Shown here: positions 33,165 to 41,461 of the stretch, piece after piece
Layout of the letters: every line of letters begins with the position of its first letter
Position numbering within the stretch: position 1 is the stretch's first letter
NCBI RefSeq assembly: GCF_015062915.1
Contig: NZ_SUTJ01000002.1
Location: forward strand, 127,315 to 191,314
DNA from: Methanobrevibacter thaueri
Lineage (GTDB): Archaea > Methanobacteriota > Methanobacteria > Methanobacteriales > Methanobacteriaceae
DNA: 64,000 nt
Direction: 5' to 3'
Program-made: the position numbers and the translations under genes
Notes under the pieces: model-generated
Database searches by the model: none
What the model saw: only the letters and a program-made list of their open reading frames with translations
Told to the model about the DNA's origin: nothing

Positions 33165-33746
33165 CTATTTGATTACTTTACTTTTGATGATTTCCACTCT
33201 TTTGAGAGGGTAAATCTTTTTAGCGTTGTGGTAAATCTCGGATGCTAATTTACCGTTTACGCAAACTTTAACTAACTCATCGAATGATCTTTCAGCAGCT
33301 GCTTCAATGAGCAAGTCTTCAATGGTTTTTCTCATGTATCTTTGTTGGGAAGATTTTGCCCTTCTGATTGTTACTGCTAAAACTTGGAGTTTTAATTTGC
33401 GGTCATCTTTGGTTTTAACTATTGCGGAAGCGTCGATTCTGGAAGTTCCTCTTCTGATCATGCTTCTTACATAATCGGTAGTGGTCTTGTGACCTGTAAA
33501 TTTGGTGTTTGCAACATTTCCTGCTACATTGTCAATTTCAAACCTGAGTTTGATGTATTGTTTTGAGAAGTCACCGGTCAATTCTCTCATGGTTACTTCT
33601 ACTCCTCTTCCAATAAGGAGTTCTGGGTCTTTTGCTGGAGTTTCTCCAATTTCTTTATCTTCAAAGTTCACTGGTGTTTTAATAGTATACCAGGATTTTT
33701 CTTTCCATGTATCACGTACTCTACGTCTTGCTTTTGCTTTTGCCAT
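33165..33746 (-). CDS. rps3ae: 30S ribosomal protein S3Ae (eS1)
   Basis: 193 aa, the usual length for archaeal S3Ae. It starts with a basic tail (MAKAKARRRVRDTWKEKSWY), then TPVNFEDKEIGETPAKDP and the family-typical GRGVEVTMRELTGDFSKQYIKLRF, and later TTDYVRSMIRRGTSRIDA. The protein sits on the small ribosomal subunit near the mRNA exit and the platform. The ATG at 33746 has an AAGGTTGAT ribosome site about 5 nt upstream. It is transcribed alone: about 280 bp separate it from the adhesin gene downstream and about 420 bp from the NifX-like gene upstream. Identification rests on clear similarity along the whole length. Confidence 0.96.
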   Translation of the reverse strand: MAKAKARRRVRDTWKEKSWYTIKTPVNFEDKEIGETPAKDPELLIGRGVEVTMRELTGDFSKQYIKLRFEIDNVAGNVANTKFTGHKTTTDYVRSMIRRGTSRIDASAIVKTKDDRKLKLQVLAVTIRRAKSSQQRYMRKTIEDLLIEAAAERSFDELVKVCVNGKLASEIYHNAKKIYPLKRVEIIKSKVIK

Positions 33747-34168
33747 TATATCAACCTTATAAATTTAATCTGTAATGTTAGCGTTTACGCCATTAAAATT
33801 TTATAAAATAGTCATTAACATACTGTCTGAACTGTAAAAACGATTTGAACTAATTATACTTTTACAATCGTTAATTTGACTATTATGAGTTATTCTCACT
33901 TATTTTTGAGAAATATCCGTAATTAAAATTTAATTTTATAAAACCCGCCCATAAAGGTTATAATTAGTTATTTTATTCATGATATATAAAGATTATTGAA
34001 ATAGTGGAAAAATTAGAAAAAAATGCAAATTTTGAAAAATAAAAAATTTGGAAAAAAGTTTACAGGAGAAAATGAAAAAGAGATGTAAAAGCCTAAAAAG
34101 ATGAATTAAGCTCTTACAATCAATATCCCAAAAACGTTACAATAGATGAAATTTTGAGTTACAATATA
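33747..34168. other. AT-rich intergenic region between rps3ae and the NifX-like gene
   Basis: About 420 bp. It should hold the rps3ae promoter (minus strand) and the 3' end of the archease-rtcB gene run. I see a short nested inverted repeat near 33773-33794 (taatg..gcgtttacgc..catta) but no RNA gene, open frame or mobile element. Confidence 0.45.
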
Positions 34169-34498
34169 CTAAATCTTCACGTTTTCCATGAATTTAACAT
34201 GATCAATATACTTTTGAAGAACCTCATCAATAGGACCCTCATCCATGACAAGCTTCAATCCTGCATTGTCTGCCTTAATCTTGGACTTGAAACCGTATTG
34301 AACGCAGAACAGTACATCACAGTCGTCACACATCTTGATGACCTTTCCTCCTTGATGTTTTGCATCCTCTGAAATTTCAACATTTCTCTCTTCCACAAAA
34401 GTCAGCTCGTCTTCCCAGTCATATACATATACTGAGCTTCCACGACCTAAATGAAGGTCGACATTTTTACCGTCACTTGATACAACAGCCAAACGCAT
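34169..34498 (-). CDS. NifX/NafY-like FeMo-cofactor-binding family protein
   Basis: 109 aa. The opening MRLAVVSSDGKNVDLHLGRGSSVYVYD is the classic start of the dinitrogenase Fe-Mo cofactor biosynthesis fold (the G-x-x-V-x-x-H-(F/L)-G-R segment), followed by KVIKMCDDCDVLFCVQYG, where the family keeps its variable cofactor site, here with three cysteines (C-D-D-C and one more). In methanogens without nitrogenase such proteins are thought to carry iron-sulfur or other metal clusters. The gene begins 2 nt after the stop of the iron-sulfur flavoprotein gene at 34501-35070, so the two are cotranscribed and may work on the same cluster or electron-transfer step. The family is clear; the exact role is unknown. 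Confidence 0.85.
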   Translation of the reverse strand: MRLAVVSSDGKNVDLHLGRGSSVYVYDWEDELTFVEERNVEISEDAKHQGGKVIKMCDDCDVLFCVQYGFKSKIKADNAGLKLVMDEGPIDEVLQKYIDHVKFMENVKI

Positions 34499-34500
34499 TT

Positions 34501-35070
34501 CTAATCCCTCACCTTTTTGATTAATTGAGCAACATTGCGACCGAAAAGTCTTATTGTCTCGATTCCTTCCTCATCTTCAAGAGCGGTTCCTTCAGCTCCG
34601 GCAATTACCATGTTCCAGTAGTTGCTTCCGGCGATTATCATGTTGTTGATTGTGAAAAACATTGACATTTCCTGAAGGGTAAGTGTCACTCCGCCTCTGC
34701 GGGCAACTGCAATAGGTCCTCCGACCATCCAGTCAAGGAACTTGTCCCCATGCCTTGAGACACGGCCAATCCTTTGAAGTGCGGCCATGATGTCTCCTCT
34801 TGCGGTTCCAAAGTACACCGGCGCGGCAGGTATGAATCCGTCTGCTTCACGAAGCTTGTCAATTATCTCATCAAGACCATCTGGAAGTACGCAGTTTCCT
34901 TTTTCCATGCATTTGTCACATGCTATGCATGACTGGATCTTTTTGCCCCTTAAAGTGATGATTTCAGCTTCAACGCCTTCCTTTTCTATTTCCTTTGCAC
35001 ATTCCTCAAGGACCATTTTAGTGTTTGAGTTCTTCCTTGGACTTGCATTAAGCAATATGACCTTGCTCAT
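34501..35070 (-). CDS. Iron-sulfur flavoprotein (Isf-like FMN reductase)
   Basis: 189 aa, flavodoxin-like. The N-terminal KVILLNASPRKNSNTKMVLE is the FMN-phosphate loop of the NADPH-dependent FMN reductase superfamily (G/A-S-P-R-x-x-S-N-T). C48, C51, C54 and C60 form the compact CX2CX2CX5C motif that ligates a [4Fe-4S] cluster in archaeal iron-sulfur flavoproteins, and PVYFGTARGDIMAALQR follows as the second flavin loop. It should be a cytosolic electron-transfer protein. Its ATG overlaps the stop of the nucleoside phosphorylase gene by 4 nt, and the NifX-like gene follows at 2 nt. The physiological partner cannot be read from the sequence. Confidence 0.87.
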   Translation of the reverse strand: MSKVILLNASPRKNSNTKMVLEECAKEIEKEGVEAEIITLRGKKIQSCIACDKCMEKGNCVLPDGLDEIIDKLREADGFIPAAPVYFGTARGDIMAALQRIGRVSRHGDKFLDWMVGGPIAVARRGGVTLTLQEMSMFFTINNMIIAGSNYWNMVIAGAEGTALEDEEGIETIRLFGRNVAQLIKKVRD

Positions 35071-35825
35071 ACTTCAGCACCGTCCAATGCATGGTTGCAT
35101 GAGCAGTCCTCGGTCTCATCAACGTTTTTAATGAAGTTATAAATCAAATCAAGAAGTTCAGCTTCCTTTTGGGAAACCATTTCAAAGACCTCATCGATTG
35201 TCAATTCATCCTCGGATATTCCTGAAGCGTAATTGGACACGATGCAAATTGAATTGTAGCAGATTTCCCTTTCACGAGCCAATGTGACTTCCGGAACACC
35301 TGTCATTCCCACAAGGTCTCCTCCTAGCATCTTGAACATTTTTATCTCTGCGGGGGTCTCGAATCTTGGCCCTTCTGTGCAGACATATGTTCCTCCAAGG
35401 ATCACATCACCGGATTTTGCAAGAACATCCCTCAATTGTGGGCAATATGCCTCGGTGACATCTATATGAACCACCTTATCTTCATAGAATGTTTTCTTCC
35501 TGTCCTGTGAAAAGTCCAGAAAATCGTCAGGTATGACAAATGAGCCCGGTGGCATTTCAAGGTTCATGGATCCCACTGAGTTTGTTGCGATGATTTTTGT
35601 AACTCCTACATTCTTCAGGGCGTCGATGTTTGCCCTGAAATTGATTTTGTGGGGCGGAATTGAATGGCCTGAAGCGTGACGTGGGATGAATGCCACTTTC
35701 TTGGAAAATATTTCAAGAATGGACACTTCCACTTCACCGTAATCGGTTTTGACAAGCTTTTTCTCGCATTTGTCTGCCTTTTCTGTGATTTCATACACTC
35801 CGCTTCCGCCGATTATGCCAATCAT
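35067..35825 (-). CDS. Methylthioinosine/methylthioadenosine phosphorylase family protein
   Basis: 252 aa. It has the family landmarks MIGIIGGSGVYE (phosphate loop), PRHASGHSIPPHKINFRAN, ATNSVGSMN, CTEGPRFETPAEI and GMTGVPEVTLARE. Residue 198 in IVSNYASG is Asn; in this family an Asn at the purine-contacting position favours 6-oxopurines, while Asp favours adenine, so methylthioinosine or another 6-oxopurine nucleoside is the likelier substrate. The reaction is phosphorolysis to a purine base and a (methylthio)ribose-1-phosphate, part of methylthioadenosine recycling. The tail DCSCNHALDGAEV is an unusual cysteine-bearing extension. It begins 5 nt after the rtcB stop and overlaps the flavoprotein gene by 4 nt. 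Confidence 0.88.
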   Translation of the reverse strand: MIGIIGGSGVYEITEKADKCEKKLVKTDYGEVEVSILEIFSKKVAFIPRHASGHSIPPHKINFRANIDALKNVGVTKIIATNSVGSMNLEMPPGSFVIPDDFLDFSQDRKKTFYEDKVVHIDVTEAYCPQLRDVLAKSGDVILGGTYVCTEGPRFETPAEIKMFKMLGGDLVGMTGVPEVTLAREREICYNSICIVSNYASGISEDELTIDEVFEMVSQKEAELLDLIYNFIKNVDETEDCSCNHALDGAEV

Positions 35826-35830
35826 GTTAT

Positions 35831-37279
35831 CTATCCTTTGCAGACTGATAAAGGTTTAACCTTAGCGACAAGTTTTGCGATGCCTGTGCTGTCGGATACT
35901 CTAACCACTGAATCAACGTCCTTGTATGCTCCTGGGGCTTCCTCTTCAATCACGTGTTTGCTTGTAGCCTTGATTTTGATTCCTTTTGATTCAAGGTCCT
36001 GTGTGATTTCATCAGCGTCATAGTCCTTTTTGGCCTTTGAACGTGAGAGGATTCTTCCTGCACCGTGTGCGGTTGAACCGAAAGTCTCTTCCATTGCGGT
36101 TTCGGTACCGTGCAATACATATGAAGCTGTTCCCATTGTACCAGGAATCAGTACTGGCTGTCCGACTTCCCTGTATTTTTCAGGAACTTCTTCCCTTCCA
36201 GGTCCGAATGCTCTTGTTGCACCTTTACGGTGAACCAATACGTCCTCTTCACGGTTGTAAACCTTATGGGTTTCCATTTTAGCGATGTTATGAGCGACAT
36301 CATAGACAATATCCATTTCCATGTCCTTTGCGGATTTTCCAAGCACGTCCTCGAAGGTTTCCCTTACCCAGTGGGTGATCATTTGACGGTTTGCCCATGC
36401 GTAGTTTGCTGCTGCCGCCATTGCCTGGATGTAGTTTTGCGCTTCTTTTGAGTTGAGTGGAGCGCATGCTAATTGTCTGTCTGCAATGTCGATTTTGTAA
36501 TTCTTATAAGCCTTATCCATTATTCTTAAGTAATCTGAGCATATCTGATGTCCGCAGCCTCTGGAACCTGTGTGAATCATCACTACAATCATTCCCTTTT
36601 CAAGGCCATATACCTTTGCAACTTCCTCATTATATATTTCATCAACAACCTGAACTTCAAGGAAGTGATTTCCTGAACCTAGGGAACCCAATTGTGGAAT
36701 TCCTCTTTTTTTAGCCTTATCGGATACGATGCTTGAGTCAGCGTCATCCATCCTTCCGTTCTCTTCTAGGACTTCCAAGTCTTCCGGCCATCCGTAACCG
36801 TTGTTGACTGCCCATTCTGCACCGTAATCGAGCACATCGTTGATTTCATCCTTTTCAAGTCTTATTTTTCCTTTGCTTCCGACTCCTGATGGGATGTTCT
36901 TGAATAATTTTTCTGTAATCTCGTCAAGCTTGTCTTCAATATCATCGATTGTGAGGTTGGACTTGATCAGCCTGACACCGCAGTTAATGTCAAAGCCCAC
37001 TCCTCCAGGGGATACAATACCGTTTCTCAATCCGAATGCTGCAACTCCACCGATTGGGAATCCGTATCCGAAATGGATGTCCGGCAATCCTATGGAGAAT
37101 CTTTGAACACCCGGAAGGCATGCCACATTAACAATCTGTTCAATGGCTCCTTCTTCAAGCTCGTCAATGTATTCATCTGCAATGTAAAATCTTCCGGAAG
37201 CCCTCATTTTCTTGTTGTAGGACCCTGGAATCTCATAAACATTATCTCTAACCTTTATAATTTCATCTTTAATGCTCAT
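35831..37279 (-). CDS. rtcB: RNA-splicing ligase RtcB
   Basis: 482 aa from the ATG chosen here. RtcB joins 2',3'-cyclic phosphate and 5'-OH RNA ends, as in tRNA splicing and RNA repair, using GTP and Mn(II). Seen: [18 protein letters not shown] (about 65-82), [16 protein letters not shown] with the metal ligand C100, HTGSRGCGH, and [10 protein letters not shown] with H405 at the guanylylated-histidine position. No intein interrupts it, though archaeal RtcB genes often carry one. A GTG three codons upstream (37288) is open, but GTGAT there fits better as the ribosome site for the ATG at 37279. Archease, its activator, lies just upstream on the same strand, which strongly supports the function. 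Confidence 0.97.
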   Translation of the reverse strand: MSIKDEIIKVRDNVYEIPGSYNKKMRASGRFYIADEYIDELEEGAIEQIVNVACLPGVQRFSIGLPDIHFGYGFPIGGVAAFGLRNGIVSPGGVGFDINCGVRLIKSNLTIDDIEDKLDEITEKLFKNIPSGVGSKGKIRLEKDEINDVLDYGAEWAVNNGYGWPEDLEVLEENGRMDDADSSIVSDKAKKRGIPQLGSLGSGNHFLEVQVVDEIYNEEVAKVYGLEKGMIVVMIHTGSRGCGHQICSDYLRIMDKAYKNYKIDIADRQLACAPLNSKEAQNYIQAMAAAANYAWANRQMITHWVRETFEDVLGKSAKDMEMDIVYDVAHNIAKMETHKVYNREEDVLVHRKGATRAFGPGREEVPEKYREVGQPVLIPGTMGTASYVLHGTETAMEETFGSTAHGAGRILSRSKAKKDYDADEITQDLESKGIKIKATSKHVIEEEAPGAYKDVDSVVRVSDSTGIAKLVAKVKPLSVCKG

Positions 37280-37358
37280 AATAATCACTAAAATATTATG
37301 TTTTAATATTTATTCGTGGTGTTTTAATAAGGTTTTGGTAAAATATCAATTAGTTTAA

Positions 37359-37679
37359 CTATTTTCTAAACAATGAGGATATTCCTGCAACGAGTAAGAA
37401 TATTCCGCTTAGGACATTGATATGTGCGGAACCGACAATCACAAACATTGTGGCGATTATGAATCCTATTCCTGCAATCTCATTATTTTTTCTAACGTAA
37501 TATACTGAAGCCAATCCCAAAAGTGACGCAGCAATAGCTACAAGACCTAAAAAAGAAGTGTGGACTTGGCCGAAACTTTCCAGAAATATCAGGAATGACC
37601 CTGAAAATATTCCAATGACGGATCCTATAAGACCCATTATCATTTCAAAGTTTCTTGAAATTATCTTAGTTCGTTTCAT
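37359..37679 (-). CDS. Small membrane protein, DUF4064-like
   Basis: 106 aa with a short basic N-terminus (MKRTKIISRNFEM) and about four hydrophobic segments: 13-34 with GLIGSVIGIFSGSFLIF, 42-60, 66-84 and 88-103. The GSVIGIF start resembles the small DUF4064-type four-helix membrane proteins of Firmicutes and methanogens. It lies between archease (34 nt upstream) and rtcB (80 nt downstream), so it may be a passenger in that transcript. No catalytic residues are visible and the function is unknown. Confidence 0.75.
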   Translation of the reverse strand: MKRTKIISRNFEMIMGLIGSVIGIFSGSFLIFLESFGQVHTSFLGLVAIAASLLGLASVYYVRKNNEIAGIGFIIATMFVIVGSAHINVLSGIFLLVAGISSLFRK

Positions 37680-37713
37680 GTTTATTATTATATATTATTA
37701 TATTATTTAATAG

Positions 37714-38127
37714 TTACAAGTCAACTATGGCCTGGACCTCATAATGGTCGGTTTTTTTAACATCCATCTTGTGATATGTTATTGCCTTTATCTCGGTTTT
37801 CCGCTCATGCTTATCCCAGTCTATGGCTTCGCCTTTTATTGTTGCCCTCAACTGGAGATTGTCATCTATTTCAACGTGGAATTCGCTGAATAGCATGAAT
37901 TCTATCTCATGGTAAAACAACAGCTCCTCAAGATAATCGTAAAGCAGTGATATTTCGTCCTCTGAGCGTATCTTGAATGATATTTCACGTTCCGCTTCAA
38001 TGTTGGATGTGTCTGATATGATATTAAATATTGCCAGTCCTGCATTTTCAAATGCCTGATTTAAACTTTCTCCAAATGCCCTTAGTCCAATGTCGGCGGT
38101 TGCTTCAAAATACTCATACTTTTTCAT
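37714..38127 (-). CDS. Archease, RtcB activator
   Basis: 137 aa. The start MKKYEYFEATADIGLRAFGESLNQAFENAG is the archease signature (H/T-x-A-D-x-G-(L/I)-x-x-x-G), and YLEELLFYHE followed by EIKAITYHKMDV are the other conserved blocks; acidic residues in the ADIG loop and near the C-terminal D bind the metal. Archease speeds up guanylylation of RtcB and lets it turn over many times. I chose the ATG at 38127 because GGAGAA stands 8 nt before it; the open frame runs ten codons further to a TTG with no support. It is the first gene of the minus-strand run leading to rtcB. Confidence 0.93.
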   Translation of the reverse strand: MKKYEYFEATADIGLRAFGESLNQAFENAGLAIFNIISDTSNIEAEREISFKIRSEDEISLLYDYLEELLFYHEIEFMLFSEFHVEIDDNLQLRATIKGEAIDWDKHERKTEIKAITYHKMDVKKTDHYEVQAIVDL

Positions 38128-38216
38128 GATTTTTTCTCCAAAAATATTAGTGACCAAATGCTCTCTTGCTCTTTGTTTATATTAGGTTTTCAACAATTTT
38201 AAATATAGTGATTAAA

Positions 38217-38393
38217 ATGTTAGGCAATAATGACACCACAGTCCAAGTGGACTTAAGAAAAAGAAGCTCAATAAAAGACGAATTAGCATATAACAATATA
38301 GACATTCAATCTTGCATGGTAGTGCTCGTAGTAGTTACAGCATTCCTATTATCTGTTATTTCTGTTGCGGCCGCACAAGCACCAATTATTTAA
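38217..38393 (+). CDS. Small single-pass membrane protein of unknown function
   Basis: 58 aa from the ATG at 38217, which has GTGATT 4 nt upstream; a longer frame reaching 38166 lacks a ribosome site. A polar, charged N-terminal half (NNDTTVQVDLRKRSSIKDELAYNN) precedes one hydrophobic helix (about 33-53, SCMVVLVVVTAFLLSVISVA) and a short end AAAQAPII. This gives an N-in topology or a signal-anchor. A T-rich run (CCTTTTTT) follows the stop. It is divergent from archease, with about 90 bp between the two starts. I do not recognise the family. Confidence 0.6.
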   Translation: MLGNNDTTVQVDLRKRSSIKDELAYNNIDIQSCMVVLVVVTAFLLSVISVAAAQAPII

Positions 38394-38436
38394 ATTGGTC
38401 CTTTTTTACAATGCCAAACCCTTAAAAAGCGGTTGT

Positions 38437-38479
38437 AAACATTAGACTATGGGCCTATCATGCAAATACTCTAATGTTT
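38437..38479. repeat. Inverted repeat between convergent genes
   Basis: Perfect 9-bp arms (aaacattag / ctaatgttt) separated by 25 nt, between the small membrane protein gene and the 3' end of the Orc1/Cdc6 gene. It may act as a bidirectional terminator or mark a small RNA. Confidence 0.4.
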
Positions 38480-38508
38480 AACAGAAACTAATTTCCCAAT
38501 TTACAGGA

Positions 38509-39618
38509 CTACAATTCGTAATCATCGGGGTTAAAACGCAATATAATTTCACGAGAATTCCCCTTAACCCCTTTTCCTGTAAATTTAGTATCAACCAATC
38601 TTACGAATTCTAACTTATCAAGGGTACGGTTAAAAGAAGATTTACCATTACCAGTTTCCTCCTTAAAGAGGTCAAACAACTCACCGGTAGTGTATACGCC
38701 CTCATAATCCGCAACTAGTTTTAGCAATGTTCTTTCATTGTCGGAGAGGTTGTTCAATGTTTCGATTATGTTGATTGAAACCAGGGATTCGATTGCCTTT
38801 TCAAAGTGTTCCTGTGTGATTTCACGGCTTGCATCGGCTTCGGCTATGTTTCCGCAGCTTCTCAAGAGATTGATGCCGACTCTCAAGTCACCATTTTCAA
38901 GAGTGTACATTGAAATCTGCTCGAGAATATCATCTGAAAGCACTCCGGGGAAGAATCCTGCATTCACACGGTCTCGCAGGATGGCCTCGATTTCCGGGTA
39001 AGTGTATAATGGGAATATTATTTCCTGAGGTATAAAAACAGTGCTTACGTTCTTGTCGAAAGCGTATTTGAATTCAAGATCAGAGAGTATTGCAAATATT
39101 GATGTCTTGACTCCAGGATATTCCTCATATGCCCTTAAAAGATCATACACCACTTTATTTGCATTGTTTGATTGGAATAGGTAGTTGATATCATCCAGTG
39201 CAACGATTAATGTTTTTGAGTCCTTTTGAAGTTTTTTCATTATCTGATCATAGATTCTTGAGAATGGAACGCCTGTTTCCGGCGGAGCGTGTCCAAAAAT
39301 CTTTTTGTGGATTTGTGAGAATATTCCGAATTTTGTTGTGTGTATCTGACAGTTAATGTAGACGCACACCACCTTTTCGGTGTTTTTCTCAACAAGCTCA
39401 AAGACTTTCCTCATTGCAGTGGTCTTTCCTGTTGCAGGTGAACCTAGAACGACTGCATTGGACGGTTGGCCTCTGCGCATTGCAGGCCTTATGCTCATTG
39501 CCATTGCTTCCATTTGTGTATCCCTGAAATTATAGTTCGGAGGTACATAATCAGGGTCGAAAGCGTTTATGTTTTGAAAAAGACTCTCATCGTGCATTAA
39601 AATATCTTCTATTCCCAT
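38509..39618 (-). CDS. cdc6: Orc1/Cdc6 family replication initiator
   Basis: 369 aa, the usual size. The AAA+ ATPase has its Walker A at GSPATGKT (59-66), Walker B at LIVALDDINYLF (about 131-142), a sensor-1 region FAILSDLEF and a lid with ENGDLRVGINLLRSCGNIAE. A winged-helix DNA-binding domain follows from about 285 (SDNERTLLKLVADYEGVYTTGELFDLF and RTLDKLEFVRLV). The protein binds origin recognition boxes and loads the MCM helicase. Methanobacteriales often carry two such genes; which paralogue this is cannot be decided here. It is a single gene about 30 bp downstream of mptE and about 4.6 kb from the repeat array at 44188-44380 that resembles its binding sites. Confidence 0.94.
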   Translation of the reverse strand: MGIEDILMHDESLFQNINAFDPDYVPPNYNFRDTQMEAMAMSIRPAMRRGQPSNAVVLGSPATGKTTAMRKVFELVEKNTEKVVCVYINCQIHTTKFGIFSQIHKKIFGHAPPETGVPFSRIYDQIMKKLQKDSKTLIVALDDINYLFQSNNANKVVYDLLRAYEEYPGVKTSIFAILSDLEFKYAFDKNVSTVFIPQEIIFPLYTYPEIEAILRDRVNAGFFPGVLSDDILEQISMYTLENGDLRVGINLLRSCGNIAEADASREITQEHFEKAIESLVSINIIETLNNLSDNERTLLKLVADYEGVYTTGELFDLFKEETGNGKSSFNRTLDKLEFVRLVDTKFTGKGVKGNSREIILRFNPDDYEL

Positions 39619-39650
39619 ATTATCATATTATATATTAACTATTATATTAA

Positions 39651-40370
39651 TTATTCTTTTAAATTGACGACCTTTACGTTTTCATTGTCGATTATCCATT
39701 GGGTGAATTTCTCGGCATACATGAGTTTTTTCTTTTTAAAGTCATCAGCCTTTGCTGTGGCGGTTTCAATGTTTGGCCTTGAGTATCTGGTTACGACATC
39801 TCCGAAATCCATTCCTGCAAGGGTGATTTCACTGGCTCCAAGTGCCACCGCCAAAAAGAGCGCACGGTCACCGTCGGTGAATCCTCCGAAATTGTAGAGG
39901 TTTCCTGCAGGCTGTGCCTGGGTGGTACCGAGAACATTGTTAAAGAATGGAGTTAGACGTGCAATTTTATCGATGTTGTCGCCATGAGCATGTATAATAA
40001 TGTTGGCTCCTCTTATGTTTGCAAGAAGTATGTCGTCAAGTCTGCCGTCAAGGTCTGTTGCAACTATATCAGGCGCTATTTTTTCCTCAATAAGTGCGGT
40101 TGTTGCACCGTCAGCGGCAACCAATACATAATCCTTCAGGTCATAATCATTTTTCAAAAGTTGAACGTGTTCCTTTAGGGATGGTCCAGCTCCGAATACT
40201 ATGTATTTATCTGAAAAGCCCACTATCTCACTTAATTCGTCCAGTGTCAGGCATCCTTCTGTGGAGAGGATTTCATCCAAAAGTTTTGCTGATTCCTCAT
40301 CGTTTTCGCGTGAAAAACCAAAATCGTCAAGAATTTCTTTGTAATATTTTTCCCAGAGTCCAAATTCCAT
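39651..40370 (-). CDS. mptE: 6-hydroxymethyl-7,8-dihydropterin pyrophosphokinase, MptE type
   Basis: 239 aa. It has the DUF115/MptE signatures: KYIVFGAGPSLKEH (about 55-68), VLVAADGATTALIEEKIAPDIVATDLDGRLDDI (substrate and Mg/ATP site), HAHGDN and NFGGFTDGDRALFLAVALGASEITLAGMDFGD. The enzyme transfers pyrophosphate from ATP to hydroxymethyldihydropterin on the way to tetrahydromethanopterin, the C1 carrier of methanogenesis, and replaces the unrelated bacterial FolK. It is cytosolic. It stands upstream of cdc6 on the same strand (about 30 bp gap) and is divergent from the gene at 40592. Confidence 0.93.
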   Translation of the reverse strand: MEFGLWEKYYKEILDDFGFSRENDEESAKLLDEILSTEGCLTLDELSEIVGFSDKYIVFGAGPSLKEHVQLLKNDYDLKDYVLVAADGATTALIEEKIAPDIVATDLDGRLDDILLANIRGANIIIHAHGDNIDKIARLTPFFNNVLGTTQAQPAGNLYNFGGFTDGDRALFLAVALGASEITLAGMDFGDVVTRYSRPNIETATAKADDFKKKKLMYAEKFTQWIIDNENVKVVNLKE

Positions 40371-40591
40371 GTTTAAACCTCACTATATTTAATTTAAGAA
40401 CTGGTTAATTAAATAATTTATTGTTTACATGACGAAGTAAAAATTGCTTAAAACTTGTAATATTACAATTTAAAATCAATTATAAGTTTTTAAGGTACAT
40501 AGATTTATATTAATTTATTTTTAAATTATTTATTGCTCATGAGAAGTTTATATTTGATTTCCGGAAATCCTAAAAAAATAGAGGATTGAAA

Positions 40592-41443
40592 ATGGCATCA
40601 AAAATACCCCATGTGAATGACAGGACACTCAAGTACTCGTCGATGGCGCTTTGCAGAAGGCAGCATGAGTATTTGGGATTGCCTGGAGAGTATGAAAGCA
40701 GATACCCAAACGAGGTGGTCTTTCCGAATATGGAATCAGGCAGGGTTGACGAATTCTATTCCATTAAAGAGGGAATTCTTATAAATCTTGAGGAGGAAAG
40801 CGGAAAAGTCAGTGACAAAACATTGAAAAAGATTTCAAGATACAGGACATTCGGCAATTTCGTCTATTCAAAACCGGTTTATACGGCGATAATCTGCCAT
40901 AAGGACCCAAAGAACTTTCCAAAGGAGTATGAGATAACAAAAACAGACATCTTAAGACCAGACTACATATATTTCCCCCAGGATGAACTGTGGGCAAAAT
41001 ATGAAAATCTTATTAACAAGATAGAACAAAAAGAGAAATTGAGTGAGCGAGAAATTCTTGACATTGCATTTGTTCCGAAGTATATCTCCAAAAAGGATGC
41101 ACCGTTCATGACAGAAAACCTTGCAAGAAGGTTTAAAGATGCAAAAATTGAAGATAAACGATTGAGAATAGATGTTGGAAGCATATTAGGTGCGATGATT
41201 AAAAGAAATGTAGAGGACGAAACAAAACAAAACAAATTGATGGAGATGATTGGCATGAACCAGATTAAAAACGACATAAGAGCCGTATTTAAAGACGAGT
41301 TTATGGAAATTGAAGAGGAAAACCTTAAATTAAAACTAGAAAGAGACAACCTGAAAAACAAGCTTCAGGAATTGAACAGTATGGATGACTTGAACACTCC
41401 ACAGGCAAAGGAATTGATCAACTCATTGATTCTGCTGCTTTGA
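40592..41443 (+). CDS. PD-(D/E)XK-nuclease-like protein of unknown function
   Basis: 283 aa from the ATG at 40592, which has AGAGGA 5 nt upstream; a TTG two codons earlier is also open. The N-terminal half (ALCRRQHEYLGLPGEYE, SGRVDEFYSIKEGILINLEEESG, then FVYSKPVYTAIICHKD) has the alternating strands and acidic residues of Rpn-like PD-(D/E)XK domains, but the catalytic Lys is not certain. Residues 125-240 are helical and charged, and 240-275 look like a coiled coil (EEENLKLKLERDNLKNKLQELN). No inverted repeats flank it, so it is not an obvious transposon. Function is tentative; Rpn-like proteins are lineage-expanded in gut methanogens. Confidence 0.6.
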   Translation: MASKIPHVNDRTLKYSSMALCRRQHEYLGLPGEYESRYPNEVVFPNMESGRVDEFYSIKEGILINLEEESGKVSDKTLKKISRYRTFGNFVYSKPVYTAIICHKDPKNFPKEYEITKTDILRPDYIYFPQDELWAKYENLINKIEQKEKLSEREILDIAFVPKYISKKDAPFMTENLARRFKDAKIEDKRLRIDVGSILGAMIKRNVEDETKQNKLMEMIGMNQIKNDIRAVFKDEFMEIEEENLKLKLERDNLKNKLQELNSMDDLNTPQAKELINSLILLL

Positions 41444-41461
41444 GTGGTTCAAACCATTCAA

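Noticed and set aside
33773..33794. Nested short inverted repeat upstream of rps3ae as an operator
   Set aside because: Arms are only 3-5 bp and the region is AT-rich, so chance cannot be excluded.
37280..37288. Upstream GTG as start of rtcB
   Set aside because: GTGAT is better read as the ribosome site for the ATG at 37279, a pattern repeated at other genes here (47703, 38217, 47767).
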